Positions 45,668 through 53,743 are shown, counted from the stretch's first letter. The stretch is 64,000 bases of DNA from Paenibacillus camelliae (GCF_023715345.1 NZ_JAMBNY010000004.1:124001-188000), one strand, 5' to 3'. Translations and numbers: made by a program. Notes: generated by a model from the letters alone, not told the origin.

Positions 45668-46084
45668 TTGAAGCTGGAGCATATATTTACCGTACATGTC
45701 AGAATTGACAAAGCGATAGAGCTGAAGCAGGAAGAAGGGCTTTCTGTAGTGATGATTACCTTTGGCGGGACTGTCACAGGACCGTATTTTGAAGGAGAGG
45801 TGCTTGAGGGCGGAGTAGATACACAAATCATTGGCAAGGATACGCATACATTATCTGCAAGATATATGCTGAAGGGAAAGGACCATACCGGCAATAGCTG
45901 CACAATTTATGTGGAGAATAACGGTCATATTCATAATCATGATGCTGCTGCATATGCTTTTCGAACGACGCCCAAGCTTATTACAGATAGTCCTTCGCTT
46001 TCCTTCTTGAATGAAGCACTATGTGTTGGTGAAGGAATACCGACAGAAATCGGGATAGATATTGTCATCCGTAGATGGGTGTAG
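45668..46084 (+). CDS. DUF3237 family protein, probable TTG start
   Basis: A 138-residue beta-barrel protein of DUF3237: LKLEHIFTVHVRI at the start, ITFGGTVTGPYFEGEVLEGGVDTQ in the middle, and the KDHTGNSCTIYVENNG strand. The reaction is not established. TTG at 45668 has GGAG (45655-45658) at good spacing. The ATG at 45659 is only one base after it. Genome neighbours in other bacteria are often catabolic enzymes, fitting the esterase before it (inference). Confidence 0.75.
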   Translation: MKLEHIFTVHVRIDKAIELKQEEGLSVVMITFGGTVTGPYFEGEVLEGGVDTQIIGKDTHTLSARYMLKGKDHTGNSCTIYVENNGHIHNHDAAAYAFRTTPKLITDSPSLSFLNEALCVGEGIPTEIGIDIVIRRWV

Positions 46085-46111
46085 TATTCGTATAGGGGCT
46101 GAAACGAGATG

Positions 46112-46141
46112 AAACGACCACAACATGGTGGTCGTTTTTTA
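46112..46141 (+). terminator. Rho-independent terminator after the DUF3237 gene
   Basis: AAACGACCAC (46112-46121) pairs with GTGGTCGTTT (46128-46137), followed by a T-run. Confidence 0.85.
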
Positions 46142-46251
46142 TGTCTACCTAACTAATACAATGAGATAGAGATCGCTTATCTAATTATCTTCTATATACG
46201 ATCAAACTTATAATCTATTAAAATGATCATGTTTGATTGAGTGTTAGATGC

Positions 46252-46295
46252 AATAAAAAAGCTGGACAGAATAACAAGAAGCTTTCTGCCCAGCT
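46252..46295 (-). terminator. Rho-independent terminator of hflX
   Basis: On the minus strand AGCTGGGCAGA pairs with TCTGTCCAGCT (46260-46295) and is followed by TTTTTT. It lies 96 bp after the hflX stop. The rest of 46142-46390 shows nothing else. Confidence 0.8.
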
Positions 46296-46390
46296 CAGCT
46301 GTATTTCGTTATAGAGACTTATTAAACAGACTGTTAATGAGTTAATGATATGCTTGGTGCTAAGTCATGCCGTCCATATTGGATGCATGA

Positions 46391-47677
46391 CTAGCTTAAC
46401 GCATGCTCAATAAAGTGCTCCTTGTAGCGATCAAAATCAATCTGACTGCATTCCATCTCAAGTCGGGTGCCGTTTTCTTCATATTCTGTGGAGAAAATTT
46501 GGCCATGCTCATTAAAATAAGAGACGATACCGCCCTGATCATATGGAATAAGTACGCTGCATTTTACATAATTGCTGAATAGCTGTGCTCGAATCGACTG
46601 AATGAGCTCCTCTAATCCTGCGCCATCGCGCACGGACATGTAGATTGAGTTGCCATTTACTGCAGGATACGGTGTATCGGTTAGATCACATTTATTATAG
46701 GCGTAGATCATGTCGATGCCCGTTGTTCCTATGTCCTCTAGCGTTTGATTTGTCACCTCGATCAGCTTATCGTAGTCCTCGTTCGAATAGTCTACGACAT
46801 GCACGAGCAGATCAGCCTCAGTCACTTCTTCGAGCGTAGATCGGAACGCTTTAATAAGATGGTGCGGCAGCTGGCTAACAAATCCCACGGTATCGGTGAG
46901 CAGGAAGCTTTTATTATCGGGCAGCTCAATATTGCGTACGGACGTTTCTAACGTAGCGAACAGCATGTTCTTCACAAAAACTTCCTTTGTCGTATCCGGG
47001 TCAGTATAACGCAGTAGGGCGTTCATTAAGCTTGATTTCCCTGTATTCGTATAACCTACAAGACAGACAACAGGAACCTCATTCTTCTTGCGCTTCAAAC
47101 GCTGAGTTTGTCTTGTTGCAACGAGACGCTCAAGCTCATGCTGCAGCATGGAGATCCGCTCTTCAATACGACGACGATCCAGCTCCAGCTTCGTTTCCCC
47201 TGCACCTCTGTTGCGCAAGCCTGCGCCACCGGCACCACCTTGACGGCTAAGGGAGGCACGCAAGCCAACAAGACGAGGGAGCATATATTGAAGTCGTGCA
47301 ACCTCAACCTGCAGCTGAGCCTCTCTCGTTTGTGCGCGCTCTGAGAAAATATCTAGTATAAGGATCGTACGATCAATAACCTTACGATCAAGCTCTGCCT
47401 CTAGGTTGCGGATTTGAGAAGGGGACAGCTCATCATTAAAGATGATGGTTTCTACTTGATGGGCTTCTGCCATCGCACGCAGCTCGTCAATTTTTCCCGT
47501 GCCTATGTAATGGGAAGGATTAATACGCTGCGCTTTTTGAGACAGCCGATCTACTACACTAATATGGCAAGCTTCAGCTAAAGAAGCTAGTTCATCCATA
47601 CTGTAATCAAAATCAGCCTGTGGTCGATCATTAATATGCAGGCCTACAATAATGGCTTGCTCTAATTGTTCACTCAT
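46391..47677 (-). CDS. hflX: GTPase HflX
   Basis: A 428-residue ribosome-associated GTPase. The N-terminal HflX domain includes YIGTGKIDEL and NDELSPSQIRNLE. The glycine-rich linker RQGGAGGAGLRNRGAGE is the family hallmark. G motifs are GYTNTGKSS, DTVGF and NKCD. HflX splits stalled or hibernating ribosomes under stress. The ATG at 47677 is preceded on the minus strand by GGAGGGA. It is divergent from modA with 170 bp between. Confidence 0.95.
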   Translation of the reverse strand: MSEQLEQAIIVGLHINDRPQADFDYSMDELASLAEACHISVVDRLSQKAQRINPSHYIGTGKIDELRAMAEAHQVETIIFNDELSPSQIRNLEAELDRKVIDRTILILDIFSERAQTREAQLQVEVARLQYMLPRLVGLRASLSRQGGAGGAGLRNRGAGETKLELDRRRIEERISMLQHELERLVATRQTQRLKRKKNEVPVVCLVGYTNTGKSSLMNALLRYTDPDTTKEVFVKNMLFATLETSVRNIELPDNKSFLLTDTVGFVSQLPHHLIKAFRSTLEEVTEADLLVHVVDYSNEDYDKLIEVTNQTLEDIGTTGIDMIYAYNKCDLTDTPYPAVNGNSIYMSVRDGAGLEELIQSIRAQLFSNYVKCSVLIPYDQGGIVSYFNEHGQIFSTEYEENGTRLEMECSQIDFDRYKEHFIEHALS

Positions 47678-47847
47678 AAATATCCCTCCATCCGAGTTGG
47701 AAACAGTGTAGCATATGAAAAAAGTGCAAGCAACCTATAGTATACCCGGCTTTTCCGTGTCTACACAGCTACCATTATGACCAATTTCGTGCTATTGTGA
47801 ATGTTATTAGTGATAGCAATGCAGCATGAGAAGCAAGGAGGTTTGCT

Positions 47848-48639
47848 ATGAATAGAATGATAAAATCCCTTCTCACGGTCGCAATACTTCTCCTAGTCTG
47901 TACAAGCTGCTCCTCTACAAGCGACAGCGGTACATCTGAAGCTGGTTCAGCAACGCTGCTTCTATCTGCAGCAGCAAGCTTGAGTGAAGTGATGGATCAG
48001 GTCATCGCCTCATTTCATAAGGAGCACTCCAATATTAAGATTGAAGTGAATTATGCTTCCTCAGGTACATTGCAGCGACAAATTGAACAGGGTGCACCTG
48101 CCGATCTCTTTATATCAGCGGGCGAGAAGCAGATGACTTCACTAGTTGATCAGGGGCTCGTTACGCAAGTCGTTCCATTGCTTAGTAATGAGCTTGTTGT
48201 CGTTGGAGGATCAACGCTTCAGCTCACGACAGACACACTGGAGCAGCTATTGCAAGAGACTAACCCTTCCTTTATAGCGATGGGTGAGCCCGACACGGTT
48301 CCTGCTGGTCAGTATGCGAGGCAGGCGTTAGATAGCCAGCAAATATGGTCTGTTTGGAAAGAGTATGTTGTATTTGGAAAGGATGTGCGCCAAGTGCTTG
48401 CCTATGTTGAACAAGGAAATGCTGATCTTGGCTTTGTATATAAAACAGACGCAATGTCTTCGAACCAGGTGAATATTATTCAAACCGTAGATGAAGCGCT
48501 GTATGATCCGATCATTTATCCATTAGCCGTTGTTTCTACGACAAAAGCGCCAGAGGCTGCTCAGTTATTTTATGACTACTTGCAGCAGGAGCAAGCGATA
48601 GCAATCTATAAGCAGTATGGGTTTACGGTTGCACAATGA
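47848..48639 (+). CDS. modA: molybdate-binding lipoprotein
   Basis: A 263-residue type II binding protein. The signal peptide ends at a lipobox Cys in CTSC, then LLLSAAASLSEVMDQ, the YASSGTLQRQIEQGAPADLFISAG oxyanion-binding segment and the AYVEQGNADLGFVYKTDA region match ModA. It captures molybdate (or tungstate) for import. AAGGAGGT precedes ATG 47848. The stop overlaps modB by four bases. Confidence 0.92.
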   Translation: MNRMIKSLLTVAILLLVCTSCSSTSDSGTSEAGSATLLLSAAASLSEVMDQVIASFHKEHSNIKIEVNYASSGTLQRQIEQGAPADLFISAGEKQMTSLVDQGLVTQVVPLLSNELVVVGGSTLQLTTDTLEQLLQETNPSFIAMGEPDTVPAGQYARQALDSQQIWSVWKEYVVFGKDVRQVLAYVEQGNADLGFVYKTDAMSSNQVNIIQTVDEALYDPIIYPLAVVSTTKAPEAAQLFYDYLQQEQAIAIYKQYGFTVAQ

Positions 48640-49310
48640 GTGAAGTATTTAGCTGGCAATCCTTTATTACTCCTGTCATTGTTTCCTTAAAAATTACTTT
48701 GCTTGCTAGTGTTATTGTCTTCGTTCTTGCGCTTGTTGCTGCCAGATGGATGAGCAGATCGTCATTTCGAGGGAAGCTATGGATTGATGTATTGTTTATG
48801 CTGCCGCTTGTGCTGCCGCCCACCGTTGTTGGTTTTATACTATTATATGCATTCGGGAAGCAGGGATTCGCAGGACGGCTACTTTATGAAGTGTTTGACT
48901 TCTCTGTTGTGTTTACATGGTGGGGAGGTGTTATTAGCGCAGTGGTCGTTGCTTTTCCACTCGTTTATCAAACGATAAAAGCTGGCTTCGATGGAATAGA
49001 TCGTGATCTGGAGGACGTCGCTAGATCACAAGGAGCTAACGAATGGCAGGTGCTGCGTTACATCTCAATGCCGCTAATTTATCGCATGCTGCTTGTCGGT
49101 TATATGCTCGGTTTTGCTCGGGCACTCGGTGAGTTCGGTGCAACGCTAATGCTCGCGGGCAATATTCCGGGCCGGACACAGACGATCGCTACTGCGATTT
49201 ATATCGCAGCAGATAGCGGAAAAACCTCACTTGCGCTTGGCTGGGTTATCGTCATGATTTTGATATCCATTTTACTGCTGCTTATTGTGAGACAGCCCGC
49301 AAAAAGTTAA
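48636..49310 (+). CDS. modB: molybdate ABC transporter permease
   Basis: A 224-residue membrane protein with five or six helices. DLEDVARSQGANEWQVLRYISMPLI is the EAA loop, and RALGEFGATLMLAGNIPGRTQTIATAIY is the ModB signature. It starts inside modA (ATGA overlap). No modC ATPase gene follows: the next gene is an unrelated HAD phosphatase. Confidence 0.92.
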   Translation: MSEVFSWQSFITPVIVSLKITLLASVIVFVLALVAARWMSRSSFRGKLWIDVLFMLPLVLPPTVVGFILLYAFGKQGFAGRLLYEVFDFSVVFTWWGGVISAVVVAFPLVYQTIKAGFDGIDRDLEDVARSQGANEWQVLRYISMPLIYRMLLVGYMLGFARALGEFGATLMLAGNIPGRTQTIATAIYIAADSGKTSLALGWVIVMILISILLLLIVRQPAKS

Positions 49311-49434
49311 TACTATGCGCCCTGAGGAAGTGTTTGTCATTGCTTTATTAAGCAGCTGTTCGCTATACTTTGAGGAAGATGGTTCATAAAGAAGAATAAA
49401 ATAATAGATAGATATAGAACATAGGAGAGAGAAC

Positions 49435-50214
49435 ATGACTTATAAAATCGCATTTTTTGATATTGATGGAACTCTAGTTAATGAAGAAAAAGTTATTCCA
49501 CAGGATACGATTGCTGCCATAGCTGAAGCAAAGGCGAAAGGGGTAGAGCCCGTCATCGCAACAGGTCGTGCTCCTTACTTCCTGCAATCATTGCTCGAGG
49601 AGGTTGGCATTGAATCCTTCGTATGCTTGAACGGTGCATATGCCGTATATAAGGGGAAGCCGATCTATCATAATCCGATTGATCCAGCGACAGTTGAAGC
49701 GTTCGTAACCGTTGCGCGTGAGCAGGGACATGCCCTTTGCTTTGAAGGTGAGACGCGCTACACGACGGATCAAGTGGACAATGAACGGGTGCTGCGTTCT
49801 GTTGGTTCATTAAAGGTACATTTTCCTGAGCATGAGCATGATTTTTGGACAAAGGAGCCAATTTATCAAATGTTCCTTCATGCGCTGCATGATGAAGAAG
49901 CACACTATGAGCCATTTCATGATCGCCTAACATTTATCCGTTGGCATGAGGATGCACTTGATGTGCTGCCTATTGGCGGCTCAAAAGCAAAGGGCATTGA
50001 AGCGATGCTCGCTGAGCTAGGTTTCGATAAGTCTGAAGCCATTGCCTTCGGAGATGGCCTGAACGATAAAGAGATGCTTGAGTATGTTGGCTTTGGGATC
50101 GCGATGGGCAATGCGCATCCTGAAGTGATTCCTTATGCGGATTATGTAACGACGCATGTAGATGAGCAAGGGATTCGCAATGGACTAATCAAGGCTGGTA
50201 TCTTGGATAAATAA
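49435..50214 (+). CDS. Cof-type HAD-IIB phosphatase
   Basis: A 259-residue HAD phosphatase. Motif I is FFDIDGTL, motif II ATGRAP, motif III the Lys in GGSKAKGIEAM, and motif IV FGDGLNDKEML. A large C2-type cap domain lies at about 85-185. Members dephosphorylate sugar phosphates, nucleotides or flavin precursors. Closest in style to Bacillus YkrA-like proteins. The ATG at 49435 follows AGGAGAGAG. Confidence 0.9.
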   Translation: MTYKIAFFDIDGTLVNEEKVIPQDTIAAIAEAKAKGVEPVIATGRAPYFLQSLLEEVGIESFVCLNGAYAVYKGKPIYHNPIDPATVEAFVTVAREQGHALCFEGETRYTTDQVDNERVLRSVGSLKVHFPEHEHDFWTKEPIYQMFLHALHDEEAHYEPFHDRLTFIRWHEDALDVLPIGGSKAKGIEAMLAELGFDKSEAIAFGDGLNDKEMLEYVGFGIAMGNAHPEVIPYADYVTTHVDEQGIRNGLIKAGILDK

Positions 50215-50291
50215 ATTAGGCATTTATTCACCATTTACTAGAAGCGGGCGTACAATAACCTAACGATGCATAGGCATAGGAGGTTATTGAC

Positions 50292-51107
50292 GTGATCGTA
50301 CTTAAAGCAGGCTCACTCAATGAGCTGAATATTGACAGCTTACCAGAAGTCGAGCAAAAAATCGTACGCTGGAAAATAGCTAGCCGTAATCGCTATGAGT
50401 ATTCCTCATTGGCTGCCCTGAAGTTCGAGCTAAAAATGAGAAGACATACAGTAGAGGCTTCATATGCGATGTTTCAAAGCGGGGCCCAGTTCGCGACATT
50501 TTTTAATTCGAGATGTAATCCAGCTTATTGGATTCGGACCCGTAATGGAGGATTTTTGCTGCGTGGAGATGTAAAACCATCCGATGCGATTCGAGATATA
50601 TTTATCAATGGTCATTTGTATGCATTTGAATGCTCAGGTGCCATTATCATCTTATATTATCGAGCAGCACTAGAAACGATAGGCGATGCGACCTTCAACT
50701 ACTATTTTCAGAACCTGTTCTTGAGAGAATGGCAAAAGGACTACGATCTACAGCTTGTCGCTAGCTATGATCTAAGTGATGTCTACCCTGGAGATGTATG
50801 CTATTTCCGCAATCCAGATCATCATCCGCGACATCCAGAATGGCAGGGTGAAAATGCTGTCATGCTGGACTATGACTTATTCTTTGGACATGGTGTAGGG
50901 ATTCAGAACTCAGCTGGCATCATTGCGAATTTGAATCGTGCACGCAGACCATTTGCACGCCGTTCTGCTTATATGGAGAACTTAATTGTGCGTCCTGATT
51001 TTGAGAGGCTGCGCAGCTTAATTGTCTACGAGCAGCGACTGGCGGTGCAGAGTGGGGTGTTGGTGCTTGAAGAAGCAGAAGAACAGCCACTTGGAGAGGT
51101 CATATAA
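50292..51107 (+). CDS. tgl: spore coat protein-glutamine gamma-glutamyltransferase, GTG start
   Basis: A 271-residue transglutaminase. YAFECSGAIIILYYRAALETIGDATFN contains the catalytic Cys114, matching Cys116 of Bacillus subtilis Tgl, and WQGENAVMLDYDLFFGHGVGI matches the later conserved block. Tgl cross-links spore coat proteins, so the organism very likely forms spores. GTG at 50292 follows TAGGAGGT. The C-terminus is about 25 residues longer than B. subtilis Tgl. A structured repeat array begins five bases after the stop. Confidence 0.92.
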   Translation: MIVLKAGSLNELNIDSLPEVEQKIVRWKIASRNRYEYSSLAALKFELKMRRHTVEASYAMFQSGAQFATFFNSRCNPAYWIRTRNGGFLLRGDVKPSDAIRDIFINGHLYAFECSGAIIILYYRAALETIGDATFNYYFQNLFLREWQKDYDLQLVASYDLSDVYPGDVCYFRNPDHHPRHPEWQGENAVMLDYDLFFGHGVGIQNSAGIIANLNRARRPFARRSAYMENLIVRPDFERLRSLIVYEQRLAVQSGVLVLEEAEEQPLGEVI

Positions 51108-51111
51108 GGAA

Positions 51112-51280
51112 ATTTAAAACGCACGACTTTGATGACGATGGATTGCGTTGTAGCTTAGTCGACGTCGAATATTGCACGCTACCGAAAACTCCGGTGCTCA
51201 CGTACCAATTACGTACGCTGTGCTCCTCGCTTTCTAGTATCGTGCAATCTTCTTGGTCCTGAAAGCCGAGCGTTTTAAAT
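51112..51280 (+). repeat. structured element, copy 3 (array 2)
   Basis: 169 bp, type I. The outer ends carry CGC/GCG where arrays 1 and 3 carry TGC/GCA. The middle helix is ATTGCACG with CGTGCAAT, a perfect match. Confidence 0.9.
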
Positions 51281-51296
51281 CTTTATTGGAGAGGAT

Positions 51297-51465
51297 ATTT
51301 AAAACGCACGCCTTTGATGACGATGGATTGCGTTGTAGCTTAGTCGACATCGAATATTGCACGCTACCGAAAGCTCCGGTGCTCACGTACCAATTACGTA
51401 CGCTGCGCTCCTCGTTTTCTAGTATCGTGCAATCTTCTTGGTCCTGAAAGCCGAGCGTTTTAAAT
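51297..51465 (+). repeat. structured element, copy 4 (array 2)
   Basis: 169 bp, over 95% like copy 3. The inner GAAAGC pairs with GTTTTC through a G-T wobble, where other copies have GAAAAC. The middle helix is perfect. Confidence 0.9.
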
Positions 51466-51481
51466 CTTTATTGTAGGGGTC

Positions 51482-51715
51482 ATTTAACTCGCACGCCTTT
51501 GATGACGATGGAATTGCTTTGTCGCTTAGTCGACGTCGAATATTGCACGCTACCGAAAACTCCGGTGCTCACGTACCAATTACGTACGCTGCGCTCCTCG
51601 TTTTCTAGTAATTGCGACAGCGGAGCTCATTCGCTCTATAAGCGACCCTCCTTCCATAAGAAGGTTCGAGCGATAGAGGGAATGAGCGGAGCGCTGAAAG
51701 CCGAGCGTTTTAAAT
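51482..51715 (+). repeat. structured element, copy 5, with inserted hairpin module (array 2)
   Basis: 234 bp. The 5' two-thirds are type I, but the 3' side of the middle helix is replaced by a module with GCTCATTCGCTCTAT pairing with ATAGAGGGAATGAGC (one mismatch). TGTCGC near 51524 can pair with GCGACA near 51614, a helix other copies do not have. Confidence 0.85.
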
Positions 51716-51731
51716 CTCTATTGTAGGGGTA

Positions 51732-51945
51732 ATTTAAAACGCACGCCTTTGATGAAGGTGGAACTTCTTTGAAGAGGATTCGACGTCGAATATGAGGTTC
51801 AACCGAAAACTACGTTGCTCACGTACCAGGTAATGTACGCTGCGCTACTCGTTTTCTAGTAATTGCGACAGCGGAGCTCATTCGCTCTATAAGCGACCCT
51901 CCTTCCATAAGAAGGTTCGAGCGCTGAAAGCCGAGCGTTTTAAAT
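51732..51945 (+). repeat. structured element, copy 6, with partial module (array 2)
   Basis: 214 bp, type II body with the same module, but the right half of its hairpin is missing, so the module cannot close. The centre carries the perfect palindrome ATTCGACGTCGAAT. Confidence 0.85.
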
Positions 51946-51961
51946 CTCTAATGGAGGGGTA

Positions 51962-52010
51962 ATTTAAAACGGCCTTTGATGACGATGGGCTGTGTTGTAG
52001 TGGGTCGATG
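51962..52010 (+). repeat. structured element, copy 7, 5' fragment (array 2)
   Basis: Only the first 49 bases are recognisable (ATTTAAAACGGCCTTTGATGACGATG and the following part), after which the sequence runs into the terminator of the minus-strand unit. Confidence 0.7.
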
Positions 52011-52025
52011 AGAGGGAAGTAAAAA

Positions 52026-52085
52026 AAGCTGGGGTGTTCTCTGGACATGAAGTCATGTCCTGTGAGAATACCCCAGCTTGCTTTT
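52026..52085. terminator. bidirectional terminator after array 2
   Basis: AAGCTGGGGT (52026-52035) pairs with ACCCCAGCTT (52070-52079), with an inner GGACATGA/TCATGTCC helix. A-run before and GCTTTT after give U-tracts for both strands, best for the minus-strand DUF4395 unit. Confidence 0.88.
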
Positions 52086-52089
52086 ATCA

Positions 52090-52548
52090 TTAAGATTTTG
52101 TCTGTCCTCGAAGCGCTTTGTACTTCTTGTATTGGAAGTAGATCGTACAGCCAATGCAATAGCCTAGTAATGCAGCTAGTGCCGCTAATCCCATTAGACC
52201 AGCGATGATGTTGGCAGCAAGTGTCCATTGTAGCGACAAGCACAACATAGATAGTGTAAGGAAGGTGAATCCGATACTGAGGTTGAATTTGACAAGCTCA
52301 GCAGCCTCGGTGTTCTTTTTTCCGTAGATGGACTTCGCTAAAGGTTCAAGCAGTGTAACAAATACATTAGCGCCAGGACCGAACAGCAATGTCAGCACTT
52401 GGATTAGCCATAAAACAGCAAATACCCATGGTAAATCAAATACAATCGCAATCGCTATACTGATAACAATACCAATTTGATTGCTCCTTACTTTAGAAAG
52501 AGGGACTTCCTTTTGAGCTCCCTTATCGTTGGCATCCTTTAATATCAT
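52090..52548 (-). CDS. DUF4395 family membrane protein
   Basis: A 152-residue protein with about four hydrophobic helices. VRSNQIGIVISIAIAIV and the PWVFAVLWLIQ segment near the N-terminus match DUF4395. The function is unknown. ATG 52548 is preceded on the minus strand by GGGGAGGGGA. A longer frame from 52572 would swallow that site. It starts 27 bp after the cyclophilin lipoprotein stop, suggesting one operon. Confidence 0.8.
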   Translation of the reverse strand: MILKDANDKGAQKEVPLSKVRSNQIGIVISIAIAIVFDLPWVFAVLWLIQVLTLLFGPGANVFVTLLEPLAKSIYGKKNTEAAELVKFNLSIGFTFLTLSMLCLSLQWTLAANIIAGLMGLAALAALLGYCIGCTIYFQYKKYKALRGQTKS

Positions 52549-52575
52549 CAGATTTCCCCTCCCCTGTAACAAGCT

Positions 52576-53229
52576 CTACTCTTTAACAAGCTCCTGGAGC
52601 TCGCTATCGCGCAGGTCTACCGTTACCTTTTTCATCGCAAGTGGTTCTAAAGGCTTGTCCTGTGCACCACGCTTTTGCGCTGCGATTTCATCTACAACTT
52701 CCATACCTTCTGTCACTTCACCAAATGCAGCGTACTGTCCGTCTAGATGAGGAGAGTCAGCGTGCATTATGAAAAACTGTGAGCCCGCACTATCCATGCT
52801 TTGTGATGTTCGAGCCATAGAAATAACGCCGCGTGCATGCACCATCGGATTATCAAAGTTATTAGCTGTAAATTCTCCTTTGATTGTGTATCCTGGGCCA
52901 CCCGTACCCGTTCCAGTCGGATCTCCACCTTGAATCATAAAGCCCGGAATAACACGATGGAATATGACCCCATCGTAGAAGCCTTCCTGGACTAACGATA
53001 CAAAGCTGCTCACCGTGTTAGGGGCAATTTCAGGATAAAGCTCGATTTTAATAATTCCCCCGTTACTCATCTCAATGGTTATTTCTGGATGCTTGTTGGA
53101 GTCAAGCAGCTGTAGTGATGCATTGGAATACTGAGGCTCAGTAGTCTCCTGTGGCTGTTCATTGTTGTTTCCACACCCACTTAAAATAAGCAATACGCTG
53201 ATAAGTAAAGCTAGATGTTTATAACGCAT
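52576..53229 (-). CDS. cyclophilin-type peptidyl-prolyl isomerase lipoprotein
   Basis: A 217-residue protein with a lipoprotein signal (lipobox LSGC) and a cyclophilin domain from about residue 45. PGFMIQGGDPTGTGTGGPGY and QFFIMHADSPHLDGQYAAFGEV are the active-site blocks. It should catalyse proline isomerisation of exported proteins at the outer face of the membrane. It is the first gene of the unit with the DUF4395 gene. Array 3 lies just upstream, in its promoter region. Confidence 0.92.
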   Translation of the reverse strand: MRYKHLALLISVLLILSGCGNNNEQPQETTEPQYSNASLQLLDSNKHPEITIEMSNGGIIKIELYPEIAPNTVSSFVSLVQEGFYDGVIFHRVIPGFMIQGGDPTGTGTGGPGYTIKGEFTANNFDNPMVHARGVISMARTSQSMDSAGSQFFIMHADSPHLDGQYAAFGEVTEGMEVVDEIAAQKRGAQDKPLEPLAMKKVTVDLRDSELQELVKE

Positions 53230-53292
53230 TGTTTCTACTCCTTTTGGCTGAGATTATTAAGTTACATATAGTTTAACACAGCTTTAGAGGAT

Positions 53293-53460
53293 ATTTAAAA
53301 TGCTCGACTTTGATGACGATGGAATGCGTTGTAGCTTAGTCGGCGTCGAATATGAGGTTCAACCGAAAACTGTGGTGCTCACGTACCAATGGCGTACGCT
53401 GCGCTCCTCGTTTTCTAGTTTCACCTCATCTTCTTGGTCCTGAAAGCCGAGATTTTAAAT
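53293..53460 (+). repeat. structured element, copy 8 (array 3)
   Basis: 168 bp, type I. The middle helix is ATGAGGT with ACCTCAT, a completely different sequence from the array 2 helix, yet still fully paired. Two bases of the right outer arm are missing. Confidence 0.9.
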
Positions 53461-53478
53461 CTTCATTGGAAAGAGGAT

Positions 53479-53642
53479 ATTTAAAATGCTCAACTTTGAT
53501 GACAATGGAATGCGTTGTAGCTTAGTCGGCATCGAATATGAGGTTCAACCGAAGACTGTGGGGCTCACGTAACAAAGACGTAAGCTGCGCTGCTCGCTTA
53601 CAAGTTGCGAACGATCTTCATTGAAAGATGGATATTTAAATC
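53479..53642 (+). repeat. structured element, copy 9, decayed 3' side (array 3)
   Basis: 164 bp after an 18-nt spacer. The 5' half keeps the type I sequence. The 3' half has lost the middle-helix partner and ends in GGATATTTAAAT instead of the usual right arm. Confidence 0.8.
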
Positions 53643-53743
53643 TTCATACAGGATGCACTAGCTGAGCAGGTTGATGTCCATATCGAATCTTGTTCTAGAA
53701 ACATATGCTATAAGAGGATTTCTTCGAGAAAGGAGTAATCGCG

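Noticed and set aside
51253-51726. Plus-strand open frames of 60-75 codons inside the structured repeats, with a recurring FDDDGLRCSLVDVEY-like peptide
   Set aside because: The frames have no ribosome binding site, break at different places in each copy, and the base changes follow pairing partners rather than codon positions. They are by-products of the repeats.
23330-53642. Box C/D-like words TGATGA near the left end and CTGA near the right end of the repeats
   Set aside because: Box C/D guide RNAs are archaeal and eukaryotic. In the best pairing the bases do not line up as a proper kink-turn, and the words are short enough to occur by chance.
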